Shown: positions 34,290 through 46,735, numbered from the stretch's first letter. The stretch: 64,000 nt of DNA from Microcebus murinus (GCF_040939455.1 NC_134113.1:16168501-16232500), one strand, 5' to 3'. The notes: a model not told the origin generated them from the letters alone. Program-made: numbers and translations.

Positions 34290-34660
34290 AAATATCCAGA
34301 AGTGGTAGCAAAGGAAGTGCAGCTGCTTGAGCAAGCCATCGAGGGTCCGACTGTTCCTGTGGCACCGGCCTTAGCACAGGGTGCTCTTCCTCATGGTCGT
34401 AAGGTGGGTGCTACGTCTCCAGGCATCACGCCTATGCTGTAGGCAGAAAGAAGAGGAAGAGCTAAGGGGAAAGGGAAAAATGGTTCACCTTGGAAGCATT
34501 TTTTTTCTTGTTTTACATTCAAGTAAAGAAACCATTGCCAGAGGTACCTGCCTATGGTTGCCCCTTGTTGCAAAGAAGACTGCCAAGAAGGTGAGATTTT
34601 TTAAATGGTACATGCTCCTTTCTTGAACAAACTGGGATTCAGCTGGTGAGGAAGAAGGTG
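34290..34660 (-). mobile_element. Old LTR-like repeat, unnamed family (copy D)
   Basis: 'gtgctacgtctccaggcatc', 'gtaggcagaaagaagaggaa', 'aaacaaactgggattcagctg'-like phrases parallel the copy at 38.2 kb. It is more diverged than A-C and its limits are uncertain. Confidence 0.35.
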
Positions 34661-34789
34661 ATAAAGGATTTGGGGAAGGCACATGTCCCAGTGTCTGCCA
34701 CAATGCTCAGTAAACATTCGTTGGAGGACTAAATGGACACTGGAAGGAGGGAAAACTGGAGTGCAGTTGCAGATCTGCTAGCCCAGGCG

Positions 34790-34974
34790 AGGAATTGGAG
34801 GAGCCCGGGCTAAGCAGGGAGGCGGGGGTTGGGAAGTACGGAGGTGATGGATTTGAGAGGTAATTCACATCCCCTGGCTTGGCAACTGAGTGGAGAATCA
34901 GGGAGGACACCCACATTTCTGACTTGGGACGCTTGGTAGATGGGGTGCAGTTTATTACGATATGGAATACCGGT
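34790..34974 (-). mobile_element. LINE L2 fragment, antisense
   Basis: 'gaggacacccacatttctga' and 'gcttggtagatggggtgcag' correspond to the antisense L2 segment just before the ERV/Alu junction; the Alu at 34983 interrupts it. Confidence 0.55.
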
Positions 34975-34982
34975 TGGTTTTA

Positions 34983-35322
34983 TTTTTTATTTTTATTTAT
35001 TTATTTTGAGACAGAGTCTTGTTCTGTCACCTGGGCTAGAGTGCAGTAGTGTCAGCATAGCTCACAGCAACCTCAAACTCCTGGGGGTCAGCGATCCTTC
35101 TGCCTCAGCCTCCCGAGTAGCTGGGACTACAGGCACTTGCCACCACGCCCAGCTAATTTTTCTATTTTTTGGTTACCCAGCTATTTTTTTCCTATTTTTT
35201 AGTAGAGATGGGGTCTCACTCTTGCTCAGGCTGGTCTCAAACTTTTTACTTCAAGTGAGCCTCCCTCCCCAACTTCCCAGAGTGCTGGGATTACAGGCGT
35301 GAGCCACCATGCCCAGCCCTGA
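34983..35322 (-). mobile_element. Alu SINE, older type
   Basis: Antisense Alu with a (TTTA)-rich tail instead of pure poly(T), 'gagacagagtcttgttctgt', and 'gcgtgagccaccatgcccag' at the right end. It lacks the 'ggccaattaattt' linker of the other three Alus and carries more changes, so it is an older subfamily. An 8-bp match TGGTTTTA (34975-34982, 35323-35330) is the likely remains of the duplication. The 120-codon frame 34940-35302 is Alu. Confidence 0.92.
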
Positions 35323-35330
35323 TGGTTTTA

Positions 35331-35899
35331 GGTGTTCTGAGTTCAAGGTGTCTGTGGTCTAGTCCTCTTAACCTTTCTCCCCCTGCCTGCTTCTCAAAGT
35401 TGTTTGCTTGGAACCAGCAGTGTGCCGGGGTGGTCGCTCTGTGAGCACACACAGCCTCAAGGTGACAGTTCTCTTGTGTTCCCTCTTTTTCCCTTTCCTG
35501 TCTGGGCTGGATCCAGCCACATTGTAGAATTTTCTGTAGTCAAAGCTTCTTGACAGGGTCCTTCAAGCTCCAGCCTGGGGCCTCTGCTCACTGATTCACT
35601 GGCCAAGACCTTGCTGTGCCCGGTCAGTTGTGGTTTGTTTGTTGGGGTGGGGGCTGGTGAGAGTAGGGTGGAAGGAAGAGCCTCTATTCATGGTGCTCCA
35701 GACTACTTAGACACAGCCTGGAGTTTGATGCTTCAGGCTGCTGTTTCATGATTGTAGGAATGAATGGCCATTCAGGTACCTACCGACCTCTTTTGGAATC
35801 AGGACTGAGGCTGTTGTATCTCTCTGGAGGTTGGACCCTTCAGCTTTCCATTTGGGCTCAGCCTTTGGAGCTAAGGATCTCAATCTCTTTTGCACTCGG
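35331..35899. other. Unassigned
   Basis: No repeat, motif or frame worth defending. Confidence 0.3.
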
Positions 35900-36310
35900 A
35901 TGAATGGTTTGGGTCTTTCCACGGACTGTGAGAGCTCACGGATGTCCCCATTTCTTTTGGATGCCTAGCTAAACTCCACTTCCCACGTCCCTCGTAGCTA
36001 GGGATGGCTGTGTGACTGAGTATTGAAGGCTAGTTGAAATGAGTGGTTACACTTCTGTGCCTGACCATTAAAACCTCTTATGTGGTCCTCCGGGAGAGGT
36101 TCAGAAGAAGTCTCTGATGGCCCCAGGGAGCCGAGCAGTCACCAGATGGGAGAGCCTGGGTCCCTGAATCACTGTGTGGAAGGATGCCTGCTGAACACCT
36201 GGGGGCCAGCCAGAGCCAATGTATTCTTTGCATTCTTCCTGGGTCTCTCCCTCTTTGGAATTATCTCAGGAATTATGGTCACTGCCACCTGCATTAGCAC
36301 TTAGCTATGC
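35900..36310 (+). mobile_element. LTR-like repeat, low confidence
   Basis: 'gtagctagggatggctgtgt', 'gggagagcctgggtccctga' and 'atcactgtgtggaaggatgc' occur in the order seen in an old mammalian LTR, followed by '...cctgcattagcacttagc'. The family cannot be named and the ends are unclear. Confidence 0.35.
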
Positions 36311-36644
36311 AACTTATCTTAGGCTCTTTATATTTTTGTGCAACTTTTATCTCTATTTGTGCTGTTTCTTCATTTAGATTGAGAGCCCTGTGAAAGCAGG
36401 GACTATGTCACCTAATTTTCTTTATTCAGAATAAGAAATGCCGCTGGCTGCTGAGTAGGCGGCAGACATTATCACAAAGTCACACCTCGCCTGGTCCTCG
36501 TAACTCCACAGGGGACAAGTAAGCAGCAGTGACAGAATATGCAACACAGCCACAACCCAGGATCCCTCCCAAGGTACACGGCAGTTTTCAGCTAATTGTT
36601 GTGAAGCTTTTGTAGCTTTCATCATACATATACTAGATGCTAAT
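36311..36644. other. Unassigned, with an L2-terminus-like phrase
   Basis: 'gattgagagccctgtgaaag' with 'cagggactatgtcacc' at 36379-36416 resembles the sense L2 3' terminus. The remainder is unassigned. Confidence 0.4.
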
Positions 36645-36905
36645 ATGATCATCACAGCTAATATTTATTAGGCACGAACCATTTTTCCAAACACCGTGCT
36701 GAAAGCTTGATTGAATTATATCTTTTCATCCTCATAACACCTGTAAGTATGATTATTTTTCCCACTTTGCAGATGAGAAAATTGCTTCCCAGAGAGGTTG
36801 AGTCATGTACTTCAAGGCATGCAATTAATAAGTACAAGAGCTGGCATTCGGATAGAGCTCTGATTCTGAAACCCAGCTTTATCCGACAATTCGCTGCGCC
36901 ATTCT
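36645..36905 (+). repeat. MIR SINE
   Basis: 'agctaatatttattaggcac', 'catcctcataacacctgtaa', 'cccactttgcagatgagaaa', 'agagaggttgagtcatgtac': sense MIR over most of its length. Confidence 0.85.
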
Positions 36906-37550
36906 TTCCCACACTAAATCTCTTGAGTGGTCCAGGGCCTTGCGGGGATTTGCTGTGGCTGCTTTGTCAGAGGAGGCCTCTAGCCCTACCTGGATTCAGT
37001 GCCTGGGCACCCCCACGCCCCCTGCAGAGCTGTAACTGGCTCGCTCTAGATTCCCTGTGCCTGTGTGTGTGCCAAGACAGATGCGGAACCTTCAGCTGGG
37101 CAGATTAGCATCTCAGACTCCAACCCGCCCCTGCATCTCACCTCAGACGCGTCCAATTCCCGGGCTGTCCCCGTGCTAAGGTGGGACGGGCAGGGAGCCA
37201 GACAGGAGCACAATGCTCCCTGCCCACCGGGCATTGTCTGACACCTGCATGGGATTAACGGGCTAGCCTTCAGGCTCCAAGGGACGCTCCTCAGCGGGGA
37301 ATGACAATGAATTCTGTGAATTATCAGAACTTGAAGTGAGGAAGAGAAATCTCACAGTTATTACTGAGAACTGGGGGGATCTTTGCTCTAAAGGGGAAGC
37401 CAACAGAGAAGCCGGGATCGGGTCTCCAAAGTTACAAAGCACACACGCTCCCACAGCTGCAAGGCCCCTGCTCACCCACACCCCCTCTGGAGCCCTGTGT
37501 TTGGGGCCAGCCCCCATTCTTGTCATAGATTCTTGCAGGGTTTGGGGGGG
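36906..37550. other. GC-rich single-copy block
   Basis: Higher GC than its neighbours and no recognised repeat. The 133-codon frame 36707-37108 begins inside the MIR and its minus-strand counterpart (37046-37234) is equally open, so coding is not supported. CpG density is not high enough by eye for a CpG island. Confidence 0.4.
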
Positions 37551-37569
37551 ATGATGATGATGATGATGC
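37551..37569. repeat. (GAT)n microsatellite
   Basis: Six GAT units following a seven-G run, directly before a MIR. Confidence 0.85.
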
Positions 37570-37574
37570 TGCTG

Positions 37575-37755
37575 ATTGGCAATAGTTTTGAGCCTTTATT
37601 AGCACTCTGCTAAACACATGTCACATTTAATAAAACATGCCTATGAGGAACAGGAGCTCCTGTTATCCTGATAAGTGAGGAAATGAGAGAGGAAAGAACT
37701 GCCTGTGCTCATATAGCTCAGGGATTTGGGGGCTGGAGTTTCACTCCCCAAATTT
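37575..37755 (+). repeat. MIR SINE
   Basis: 'gagcctttattagcactctg', 'gataagtgaggaaatgagag', 'agctcagggatttgggggct': diverged sense MIR. Confidence 0.65.
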
Positions 37756-37819
37756 CTCTAATCATCTATTAGCTGTGGCCTAAGTGTCTGGCAAACAATT
37801 AACTATGACAGCAACTTGG

Positions 37820-38060
37820 TCTAAGAAAGGGAATGCAGGCTTCGTTGTCCCCCAGATCTGGATTCAAATCCTAGCCCCACCACGTCCTGGCTGGGGCTCT
37901 CTGGGCAAGTTAGCTCGAATCCTTGAGCCTCGGTTCCTGTCCTGTGAAATGGGAATGATAATACCAACCTCTGGGAGCTGTGAGGGTTACTGAGAGAATG
38001 TAGGGCACGGTAGGCACTGAGCAAGTAAGCGGTAGCTATAAATATTACATTCCTAAGGGC
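37820..38060 (-). repeat. MIR SINE
   Basis: Antisense MIR: 'ctggattcaaatcctagccc', 'gggcaagttagctcgaatcc', 'ctgtgaaatgggaatgataa', 'ggcactgagcaagtaagcgg'. Confidence 0.85.
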
Positions 38061-38094
38061 ACCTTCCTTCTATAATCTAGGGCTTCTATCTTCT

Positions 38095-38175
38095 ATTGCT
38101 AATGCATTCATTTGCTCATTGGTTCATTCATCACACATTTACTGAGCACCTGCTACATTCTAGAGCTTGTGTTCT
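38095..38175 (-). mobile_element. LINE L2 3' terminus, antisense
   Basis: 'ttcattcatcacacatttac' with 'tgagcacctgctacattcta' is the L2 3' end in reverse. Confidence 0.65.
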
Positions 38176-38204
38176 TTGCCAAGGATGTGTCCTGTTTGTT
38201 GATT

Positions 38205-38640
38205 GGGTCTTTCAGTTAGGATTGGATAAGTCCTCATGTGTCAGAAACCCACCTACAGTGGTTTAACCAAAGAAGGGGTTGTTTTTGTGCAGAAATTTGG
38301 AGGTAAGGTGGGTGAAGCAAGTGTAGAGGCTCCGTAATTCCATCCAGGTCTCAAGCTCCTTCTATCTCTCTGCTCCTCCAGCTTTGGAGAAGAGCTTTCA
38401 CCCTCATGGTCACCTGGGGTTGTCAGATGGCTGCTCTACTTCCAGTTCTTTGGCCACACTCCAGGAAGAAAGAAGAAGAAAGGAGTCAGAAAAAAGGCAC
38501 ACTTACTTATGTCAGAACAACAAAACATTCCTAGATCTCCCCAACAGGCTTCTGTGTATGTGTCATTGGCCAGCGTTGTGTCACATGGTCACCTCTAGCT
38601 GCCATCAACATCAAGGTTCTTTTAATAAAGAAAAAGAAGA
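38205..38640 (-). mobile_element. Old LTR-like repeat, unnamed family (copy E)
   Basis: 'gtcagaaacccacctacagt', 'ggtttaaccaaagaaggggt', 'gtcagatggctgctctactt' and 'ccaggaagaaagaagaagaa' parallel the antisense copies at 27.0 and 34.3 kb. Confidence 0.5.
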
Positions 38641-38684
38641 GTCTAGTTGTTGCAAGTAGCTACAACACCAGCTCAGGTTCTGTC

Positions 38685-39055
38685 GAATAATAAAAATATC
38701 TTTAAAGCAAGTCTAGGCAATTTGCCAAGCACTGTTGGTACTTTCACTTTGGTTACTGTGTTTAATCTCCCTGGATTCTCACGACAGGCACGTCAAGGAG
38801 GTGGGTCCTCCCCTCCCCACTCTCCACCTCTCACTTCTCATCCCTACAGGCAGTGAGTTCTCTGGGAAGCCCAGGGCTTTGGCCTTGGCCACGTGTAGGC
38901 TTCAGAGGAGGCAGCTGGGTTAGCCCAGTGTCCTTCCTCTGTCTCCCCTCTCAGCTGCGGTCTTGCTAAAGAAGTACAGGGGCTTGGGTGAGGAACGGAG
39001 GTGGGGGATGGGGAGACATGGCAGTGTCTGTGGCCGGGGCAGGCACAAAGGTCCT
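38685..39055. other. Unassigned, with a MIR-like trace
   Basis: 'caatttgccaagcactgttg' and 'gtttaatctccctggattct' near 38720-38790 suggest a diverged sense MIR-type SINE. The rest, including the 77-codon minus frame 38844-39077, is unassigned. Confidence 0.4.
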
Positions 39056-39059
39056 TGTG

Positions 39060-39240
39060 AACTGCATCTGAGATCATGGGCTTCGGAGCTTGAATCTTGG
39101 CTCTGTCACCATTCCTGTGATCTTAGCAAGTTGGCAACCTCTAAAATATGGATAATAGGAGTGAGAATTTAAATAAATTAACACATGAACAGATCCTGGC
39201 ATGAAGTGCACATACTATGAGTATTGGCAATTATTATGTC
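39060..39240 (-). repeat. MIR SINE
   Basis: Antisense MIR: 'cttgaatcttggctctgtca', 'atcttagcaagttggcaacc', 'aaatatggataataggagtg'. Confidence 0.75.
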
Positions 39241-39274
39241 AAGCAGTGTGGATTGTATCCTAAGATAATATTGT

Positions 39275-39510
39275 AGGGTGGGGTTGGTAAACTACGACCA
39301 GAGGGCCAGATCTGACCTGCAACCTGTTTTTGTAAATAAAGATTTATTGGAACACATTCATGCCCATGCATTTACATATTATCTATGGCTGCTTTTATAC
39401 TGCCATGGCAGAGTCTAGTAGTCCTGACAGAGACCAGGGGACCTGCAAATCCTGAAATATTTACCTATTTGGTCCTTTACAAAAGAATTTGTAGAACACA
39501 CAATGCTAGT
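39275..39510 (+). mobile_element. hAT-type non-autonomous DNA transposon
   Basis: 'gggttggtaaactacgacca', 'tttttgtaaataaagattta', 'ctatggctgcttttatactg' and 'cagagaccaggggacc' match a well-known hAT-Charlie/Tip100-type element I cannot name further. The left end is close to the inverted repeat; a convincing 8-bp duplication was not found. Confidence 0.75.
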
Positions 39511-39529
39511 TTGACTCTGAAAATCAAAG

Positions 39530-39740
39530 TTAAAGAGTCAACATTTAGTTTTTCTCTTACTATCTATGTGAACTTGGGCCAGCGACTTAGCCTTCTAAAA
39601 GACTATTTTCTTCAACTACAAAATCAGGCATATCAATGTCTCCTTTTAAGGGATATTGTAAAAACTAGATACAATAGAGATGAAGCACCTGGCCTCCAGT
39701 AGGGTGCTCATTAAATAAATCCTATTATTTTTATTATTGT
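39530..39740 (-). repeat. MIR SINE
   Basis: 'gtgaacttgggccagcgact' , 'ggcctccagtagggtgctca' and 'ttaaataaatcctattattt': antisense MIR, full layout. Confidence 0.75.
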
Positions 39741-40560
39741 GGAGGGATTTTAAGCAGAGATTGGTGTGATCAGATGTGCATTTTAGAAAATAAAATACTT
39801 GAAAACTGTGTTAGTTTACCGAGGCTACTGTGACAAATTATCACTGTGTGGCTTAAATAATGGAAATATATTGCCTCAGAGTCTTGGAGGCTAGAAGTCT
39901 GAGACTGAGGTGTCAGCAAGGTTGGATCCTTCTTAGGGGATTTGAGAGAGAATCTGTTCCATGCCTCTCCCCTGACTCCTGGTAGTTTGATAGTAATCTT
40001 TGGCTTTCCTTGGCTTGGAGGCAAATCACCTCAAGCCCAGCCTTTATGTTCATATGCCATTCTTCCTGTGTGCATGTCTGTCTGGGTCTGAATTTCCCCT
40101 TTTCATAAGGATGCAGTCATATTGGATTAGGATCCACCCTAATGCCCTCATCTTAACTTGCTCATCTGCAAAGACCCTATTTCCAAATAAGGTCACTGTC
40201 GCAGGTACTGGAGATTAGGACCTCAACATCTTTTTGGGGACGCCATGCAAGCCATAACAGGGGCTGCAAGGGGCTGTCTTGGCATGCACAAAAGTGGCAG
40301 TTAGGTGACCATAAGAAGGCTCTTTGGTGACCAAGAAAGTTAGAGGTGATCAGATGTGAAAAGAGAATGATTGGAAAAGCATCAGGAATTAGGGTGACGG
40401 TAGAACTTAGTGAGTAAGCTTGGAGAAGGAGAATAGGAGGAGTTAATGATGACATCAAGACTCCTCACTTAGCCAATGGGTGGGCAGATGAAGCCACTGT
40501 TGAAACTGGAAGGAGATGCATGTTTGGAAAGAAATGATGGGTTCATTAAATAAGGGAGTG
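39741..40560 (-). mobile_element. LINE L2, split by a MaLR LTR
   Basis: The left piece (39741-39811, 'gagggattttaagcagagat') and right piece (40262-40560, 'ggtgaccaagaaagttagag', 'acatcaagactcctcactta') belong to the antisense L2 3' region; the LTR at 39812-40258 lies between them. The right piece is weak. Confidence 0.55.
39812..40258 (-). mobile_element. MLT1-type MaLR LTR, antisense
   Basis: Reverse complement of an MLT1A/B-like LTR: 'gttagtttaccgaggctact', 'tgtggcttaaataatggaaa', 'ggaggctagaagtctgagac', 'tcatattggattaggatcca', 'ccctatttccaaataaggtc', ending 'gccataaca'. Nearly full length, solo. Confidence 0.85.
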
Positions 40561-41029
40561 GTAATATGGGGACGAGCAGAAGGAATCCTTTGAAAAGGGT
40601 AGTGGGCAAAAGAAAAGAACATTTATTGAACATGTTGTGCCATGTAGCAGTCCAGGGTAATAAATGGCAACTTCCTGAGTGGGAGGCATGAGTAATAACT
40701 CTCAGTGCAGAGGTGGAAGCACCCAGAGCTAGAGTGGACAGGACTCTGGGGGGACTGGCTGTCAGGAGACCGGTCAGATGTCTTCTGACATCACGTTCTT
40801 GAACTTCTCTTTAATAGCCATATTTAGGCATTAACCCCACTTCCCGCTCAACAAATGTCACTCTGCACTTGTCAGGAACTGCCCTCATTCCTGCCCAAAC
40901 GCTTCCTGTTCTGCCAGGTGATCACACCTGCTGGCACCAGGCCAACCCCACGTGTTGCTCATTCCTGCCCAGGCAGAAAACGTACCAGAAGCTTCCTGGT
41001 TAGGGAATACTTTTCCTTCTTCCATTAGA
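40561..41029. other. Unassigned
   Basis: No repeat or gene recognised. Confidence 0.3.
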
Positions 41030-41205
41030 GCCTACTCTCTTATTTCTCAGTCTGGACAACTGGGATGAAAATTCTGACCTCACAGAGTAGTATTTAGGAT
41101 GAAATGAGACGATGCAAGAAAGCCTTAGCACAGAGCTGGGCACATCGTAAGTTATTTAATAGACATTAGCTTCCCTTATTGTTGGTATTATTGTTGTTTT
41201 CTCTG
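41030..41205 (-). repeat. MIR SINE, 5' part in antisense
   Basis: 'ctgggatgaaaattctgacc', 'gatgaaatgagacgatgcaa', 'cacagagctgggcacatcgt' follow the antisense MIR. Confidence 0.7.
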
Positions 41206-41735
41206 GTGCCTTATGTCCATTCTTTTTTGCTCTGAGTCCTTCCTCCACATGGAGCTACCAGAATGATCTTCCTTAACAATCAAGTCCAAGATCCTCTTTT
41301 TTTTTTTTTCCCAGTGCCAAATGTTTAAGATCCGGCAAACTCATCGTGGTCGCCCACTTCTCTCTCTAGTCTCATTGCCGGTCACACTCCTCCTCGTGCC
41401 CTATGTTCCATGTCATGGGATGTTTGACTCTCTGTGGACACATCAAGGCCTGTCGCCTCTCTGTGTCCTCTTTTGCTCTCCTCCCTCTGTTTCTGTTACC
41501 TGCAAACTCTTGGTCGTCTTTTAAGACTAAGAACAACTATGGCCTCTCAATGCTCAAGGTCACTTTCGGCTCCCAGCAGAGTGATACTCTCCACATTCTC
41601 TGGTCCATATTTTTTAGTTCCTATTACTGAAATAACCTTAACCTCATGGCACTATATTTATCTGGTCACCTGTCTAAAACCAGCAACTCGAGCGTGCGAT
41701 GGATGTTATTTATCTTTAGTAAGCCCTTAGGATTC
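41206..41735 (+). mobile_element. LINE L2 3' region
   Basis: 'gctaccagaatgatcttcct', 'caagtccaagatcctc', 'ctctagtctcattgccggtc' and 'cctcatggcactatatttat' follow the sense L2. Overlapping frames of 67-98 codons are not genes. Confidence 0.65.
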
Positions 41736-42574
41736 TTGGGGATTCATGTAGCTGTGGCTGGCTGCCCTTTCTGTTAATATTTCTTTCATCTAGTAGTTGA
41801 TAAAATATAGGGTATAATCGATAAATCAAATAGACACCCAGTCTGCCCTCATGGAACCCACAATCTAATCTTTTGTCCATCTCTCATATGATTCAACAAC
41901 AAAATGGATTTTCCATTTTTGCTTTCAGGAGGTTGTTATCAAAATAATTTTCCCTTTCATTTTCCAAATGTGAAATTATCAAAAGCTAAGTAGTTTTATA
42001 AGACTTTTAATGAATAAAAGCAAATCCTTTCTCCATTCTTCCCTGCCCAAGTCCCCTCCCCTAAACTTTTTTGGTTTTTATTAGCAGTTTCACCCTATTT
42101 TTCTAAGTGTTGTGTTTATACTACTGTTCCTGGCATCACTTTTGGATATTGTCGTGACTTCCTATCAAGGAAGATGGAGACTTAGCACTCTTATCCGAGC
42201 CTATGTCTTCGTTTGCTCTACCTCCTTGCTCTCAGCATAGTTATAGGAGAATGTGTGCCAACTAAGGAGATACTCAATGTTTTGTGCTTGTGCCAGCCAT
42301 TATGCTCAGCTCCAAACCCACCTTCTTATACACTGCTCTGGGATGTTGGTGTTGGGACTTTGAAAACCACATTTTCTCCTTTAACGGTGGGATCTGTAGA
42401 GAGAGAATGAAAGGCAGAAGGAAGGGAAAATGGCTTTTTTTTCTGTTCCTCTTGGTTCCCATCAGAATCACACCAGCAGCTGGTTTCAGCCTCCAGCTTC
42501 CTTTGGCACCTGTGTTAGTACCAGCCCAAGAGCCCTCTCTGTAATCTCTCCCCAGCTCTGTGGAGGTCTTCTAA
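41736..42574. other. Unassigned, with an L2-like tail
   Basis: 'agtctgccctcatggaaccc' near 41840 resembles a short antisense L2 piece. The rest is AT-rich and unrecognised; frames at 42213-42544 overlap each other. Confidence 0.35.
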
Positions 42575-42910
42575 ATTTCTTGCTTCTGTATATCCAATTT
42601 CTTGACTATTTAGTTGTCTGGCATTATTTCCTAAAAAGTCTGTTTTTGTGCCAGCAATTTGAGAGGCCACCTTCATCATATACTCAATTTCCAAGTGTAC
42701 TTGAGTCTATTTCTTACTGTCCAATTCTATTCCTCTGGTCTATTTACTGATTCATGTGTCAGTACTGTATTGTTTTACTTATGTTTCAATGTCTGATAGT
42801 GTTAGTTCCCCTGGAAGTTTTCCTTTTTTAGCATTTTCCCGATTATTCTTCCATGTGTGTTTTTCCATGTGAACTTTCCTAGTCCTACATGTGTGGACAA
42901 TTCTGATAAG
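42575..42910 (-). mobile_element. Old L1 fragment, antisense
   Basis: 'attcctctggtctatttact', 'gtcagtactgtattgtttta' and 'ttcccgattattcttccatg' match antisense L1 ORF2 at low identity. Confidence 0.5.
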
Positions 42911-42939
42911 GTTAGTAATAAAGAATGACAATCTTTTGA

Positions 42940-44640
42940 GTCATTTCACTGCATGACTGCAACAAGTGGCCCACAATGGAAGTTCCTTCTTACAATGATA
43001 GGTGCTCATCAGTGGGTTTACGTGGCTGGCGATGCATGCAGGCCTGTCTCCCGATACAGAGTCGGTGGCGAACAGCTCACAAATGGAGCAGTAGTTCCTG
43101 CAAAATGTGACTTTTGAACTACAAATCGCGGCCATTGGACAAGGAAAGGTGCTGATGTTTTTAAATGGCTGTTGGAATCCCCAAACAAACAGGGTAAACC
43201 TTTAGCTAAAGCATCACATTGAGGTTCAGGGAGTAAGTTACTTAATAGCATAAATTATTGCCCCTCCAAAGGATAAGTCACACAGCAGGTAAAAATCCGA
43301 TAATGCTAGTAAAATTAAAATGAACAAAAATGGGTAGCACAAAATGTAGGAGGAGAAGTTGCAAAGGTTCCACTTTCAGGCTGTTTGATGAGTCAACATA
43401 TTGATGACATGACAGAGGATGATGAGGAGGTGTGTATAATAAGCTGAAAAACAATAGCCTCTCTACCCAGTGTGATGAGTTGATGGATTTCACCAATAAA
43501 TGCCATGATGTGGTACTTGATATTTGTAAGATTTATAAATGATGATGAAATGCAAGAAACCTTTTCTGCTATCAAAAAATTGCCTGAAACAAATAAAAGC
43601 CACCTATAGTTAATGCCTTCTCTTTACATGTAGGAAAACAAAGTCTGTCTTGGAGGAACTGTGCTGGTGTCTGTGTTGATGATGGCTCTTTGGTGATTGC
43701 CTCCATGAGAGGTTTAACCTCTCCCGTGGAGAAAAAAAAATCCTGCCATTATCACAAAATACTCCCTTTTTCAGGGAGGCGCCGATGGCAAAATCTCTTG
43801 GAGATGAAATGAATCCAGATAACACTACAAAAACAATTAACTTAAAAAAAAACAAGGACAAATTTATTTAAGAATGATTACAAGACAATGTGAAAGCCTG
43901 AACAAAGATCACATAAAATCTCCTGCTACATAAAGAAATGAGGTGGCTTTGCAGAAGGCAAGTTCTCACCAGGTGTTCGAGCGGAATGGTGAACTGTAGG
44001 GCACTTCCAAGAACACAGTGGCCAGATTTGCTGAGATGTTTGAAGGTGAAGAACTGCTGCAGAGACCGGCTTACCCAGGTGACATTTTGCATCACGTGGA
44101 CTGGGGGAACAAGGGCCTGCGAAGCCTTAGGAAGAATGTTTTGACTTCAAGTGACAAGATTCTTGGAAAGAAATTAGGTTGCAAAAGGAGATCTTGAATA
44201 TTTCTACTGCTGCTTGGGCTTGAGAGACAGGAAAGATATTGACATGCCTCAAGTCCTGTTACAAGCCACCTAGAAGATCTGCAGGACCCAAACCGAACAT
44301 TATTTTCCCTTCCTTTTGACACATGTATATGATGGAGTGAAGGACCCTTTTTTCTCAATCTCGACTCAGCCTGAGAACTTGACTTTGAGAGAAGAGAAAG
44401 GATTTGGCCAGGTGCAGTCAGATTGTATGCTGAAGATGAGGTTCGTTGATCTACCCCTCGCGAGTTCTGGGTTCTGCTTTGCACAGGAAAGCAAAGGCAT
44501 TTTGCTGCAGTTTTCAACTTCCTACACATGTGACCAAGCTTTACCTTGTTTGACATGCATCAAGAAAAAAGACAGAAATTATCTCACTTAAGTTGGAAAT
44601 AAAATCTGTGTGTGCTTATCTCAAGTTTCACCATGAACTG
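42940..44640 (+). pseudogene. hAT transposase pseudogene, Charlie/Buster-like
   Basis: hAT transposases cut and paste DNA using an RNase-H-like DDE core and dimerise through a C-terminal hATC domain. Conceptual translation in shifting frames gives, in order: a post-BED-finger segment (43100-43200), the 'MTEDDEEV' and '..NKCHDVVL' N-terminal core (43400-43520), a '..GICVDDGSLVIASMRG' block near 43655-43715 around the first catalytic region, the 'HTEIRW'-like remnant (near 43930-43950), and the hATC motif 'LLQFSTSYTCDQALPCL' in frame 44316-44591. Stops, frameshifts and an in-frame loss near 44475 break it. It resembles the hAT-derived host proteins of the FAM200/ZBED5/SCAND3 group; whether it is an old transposon or a copy of such a gene is open. 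An A run at 44655-44667 follows. No inverted repeats were found. Confidence 0.7.
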
Positions 44641-45499
44641 AGTATTTGTGTTGTTAAAAAAAAAAAAAGCACAGATCTTACCTTCAAAAGGTAAATTTTA
44701 GTTTTTATTTCAAAATAACATTTGTAATGCACCCACAGGCCTATAAGAAATCAAGAAGCCAAGGTAAGCCTAATTATGTTAATAAGAAAATTTTCTTCTA
44801 AGTCTAATATAAATTTTTTTAGGCTATATTTTTATTCACATTGCTTTAGTTTATTATTTCAGTAGTTTTACTCTTCAACAAAGTATCAATGCATTTACAT
44901 ATTATGAATCATATTTATTAATATAATTTGCAAGATTTATTTAAATGAAATATATCAAGCCTATTTCAGAACCATTAAATTCCATTTTGTCTTAAGCAAA
45001 TTATCTAACAGAAATGTATTGTGTTCTCCTTATAAGTTTTAAAAATTTATAGAAAGGAAACAAGGATTAATTTCAAGAAATGTAAGTTAAATATAATTAC
45101 TTATTTTTTTCCAATAAACTTTGGCCAAAAAGGATATTTTTAGTTGTAAATAAGGGAAAAAACCCTACTCTTGCGCAGGCCATCTACCACATAACATTTT
45201 TCTCTTGTATTTTAGAAATTTGCTTTGAGATGTTTAGTCCTACCTAAACTAATTTTTAAAAAATTAAAAAGAATGTCAAAAGGGGGGGGGTGGAGGGTTA
45301 AAGTTTCTTCTACCTACACTGCTGGCCTGCATTAGAGTTGATATCCTTTATGGGGAGCGGAAACCCACAGAAAAAGATTAGGTTAATTGATAGGCAAATA
45401 AACAGAGTCGTTCAAAAGAGCAATGACAAATTATTACTGGACCATGGTGTCTACAAGTTACTGATTATGATAATATACCAGGAGCTATCGATATAATAA
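44641..45499. other. AT-rich stretch downstream of the hAT pseudogene
   Basis: No frame of note. It begins with a 13-A run and 'ttcaaaaggtaaattttag', and may be the 3' untranslated or 3' transposon part of the same element. A G9 run lies at 45282-45290. Confidence 0.4.

Positions 45500-46735
<1,236 letters not shown>

Noticed and set aside
37551..37580. C/D-box snoRNA suggested by 'gatgatga' and 'ctgattgg'
   Set aside because: The motif is a GAT microsatellite at the edge of a MIR, with no D box or terminal stem at proper spacing.
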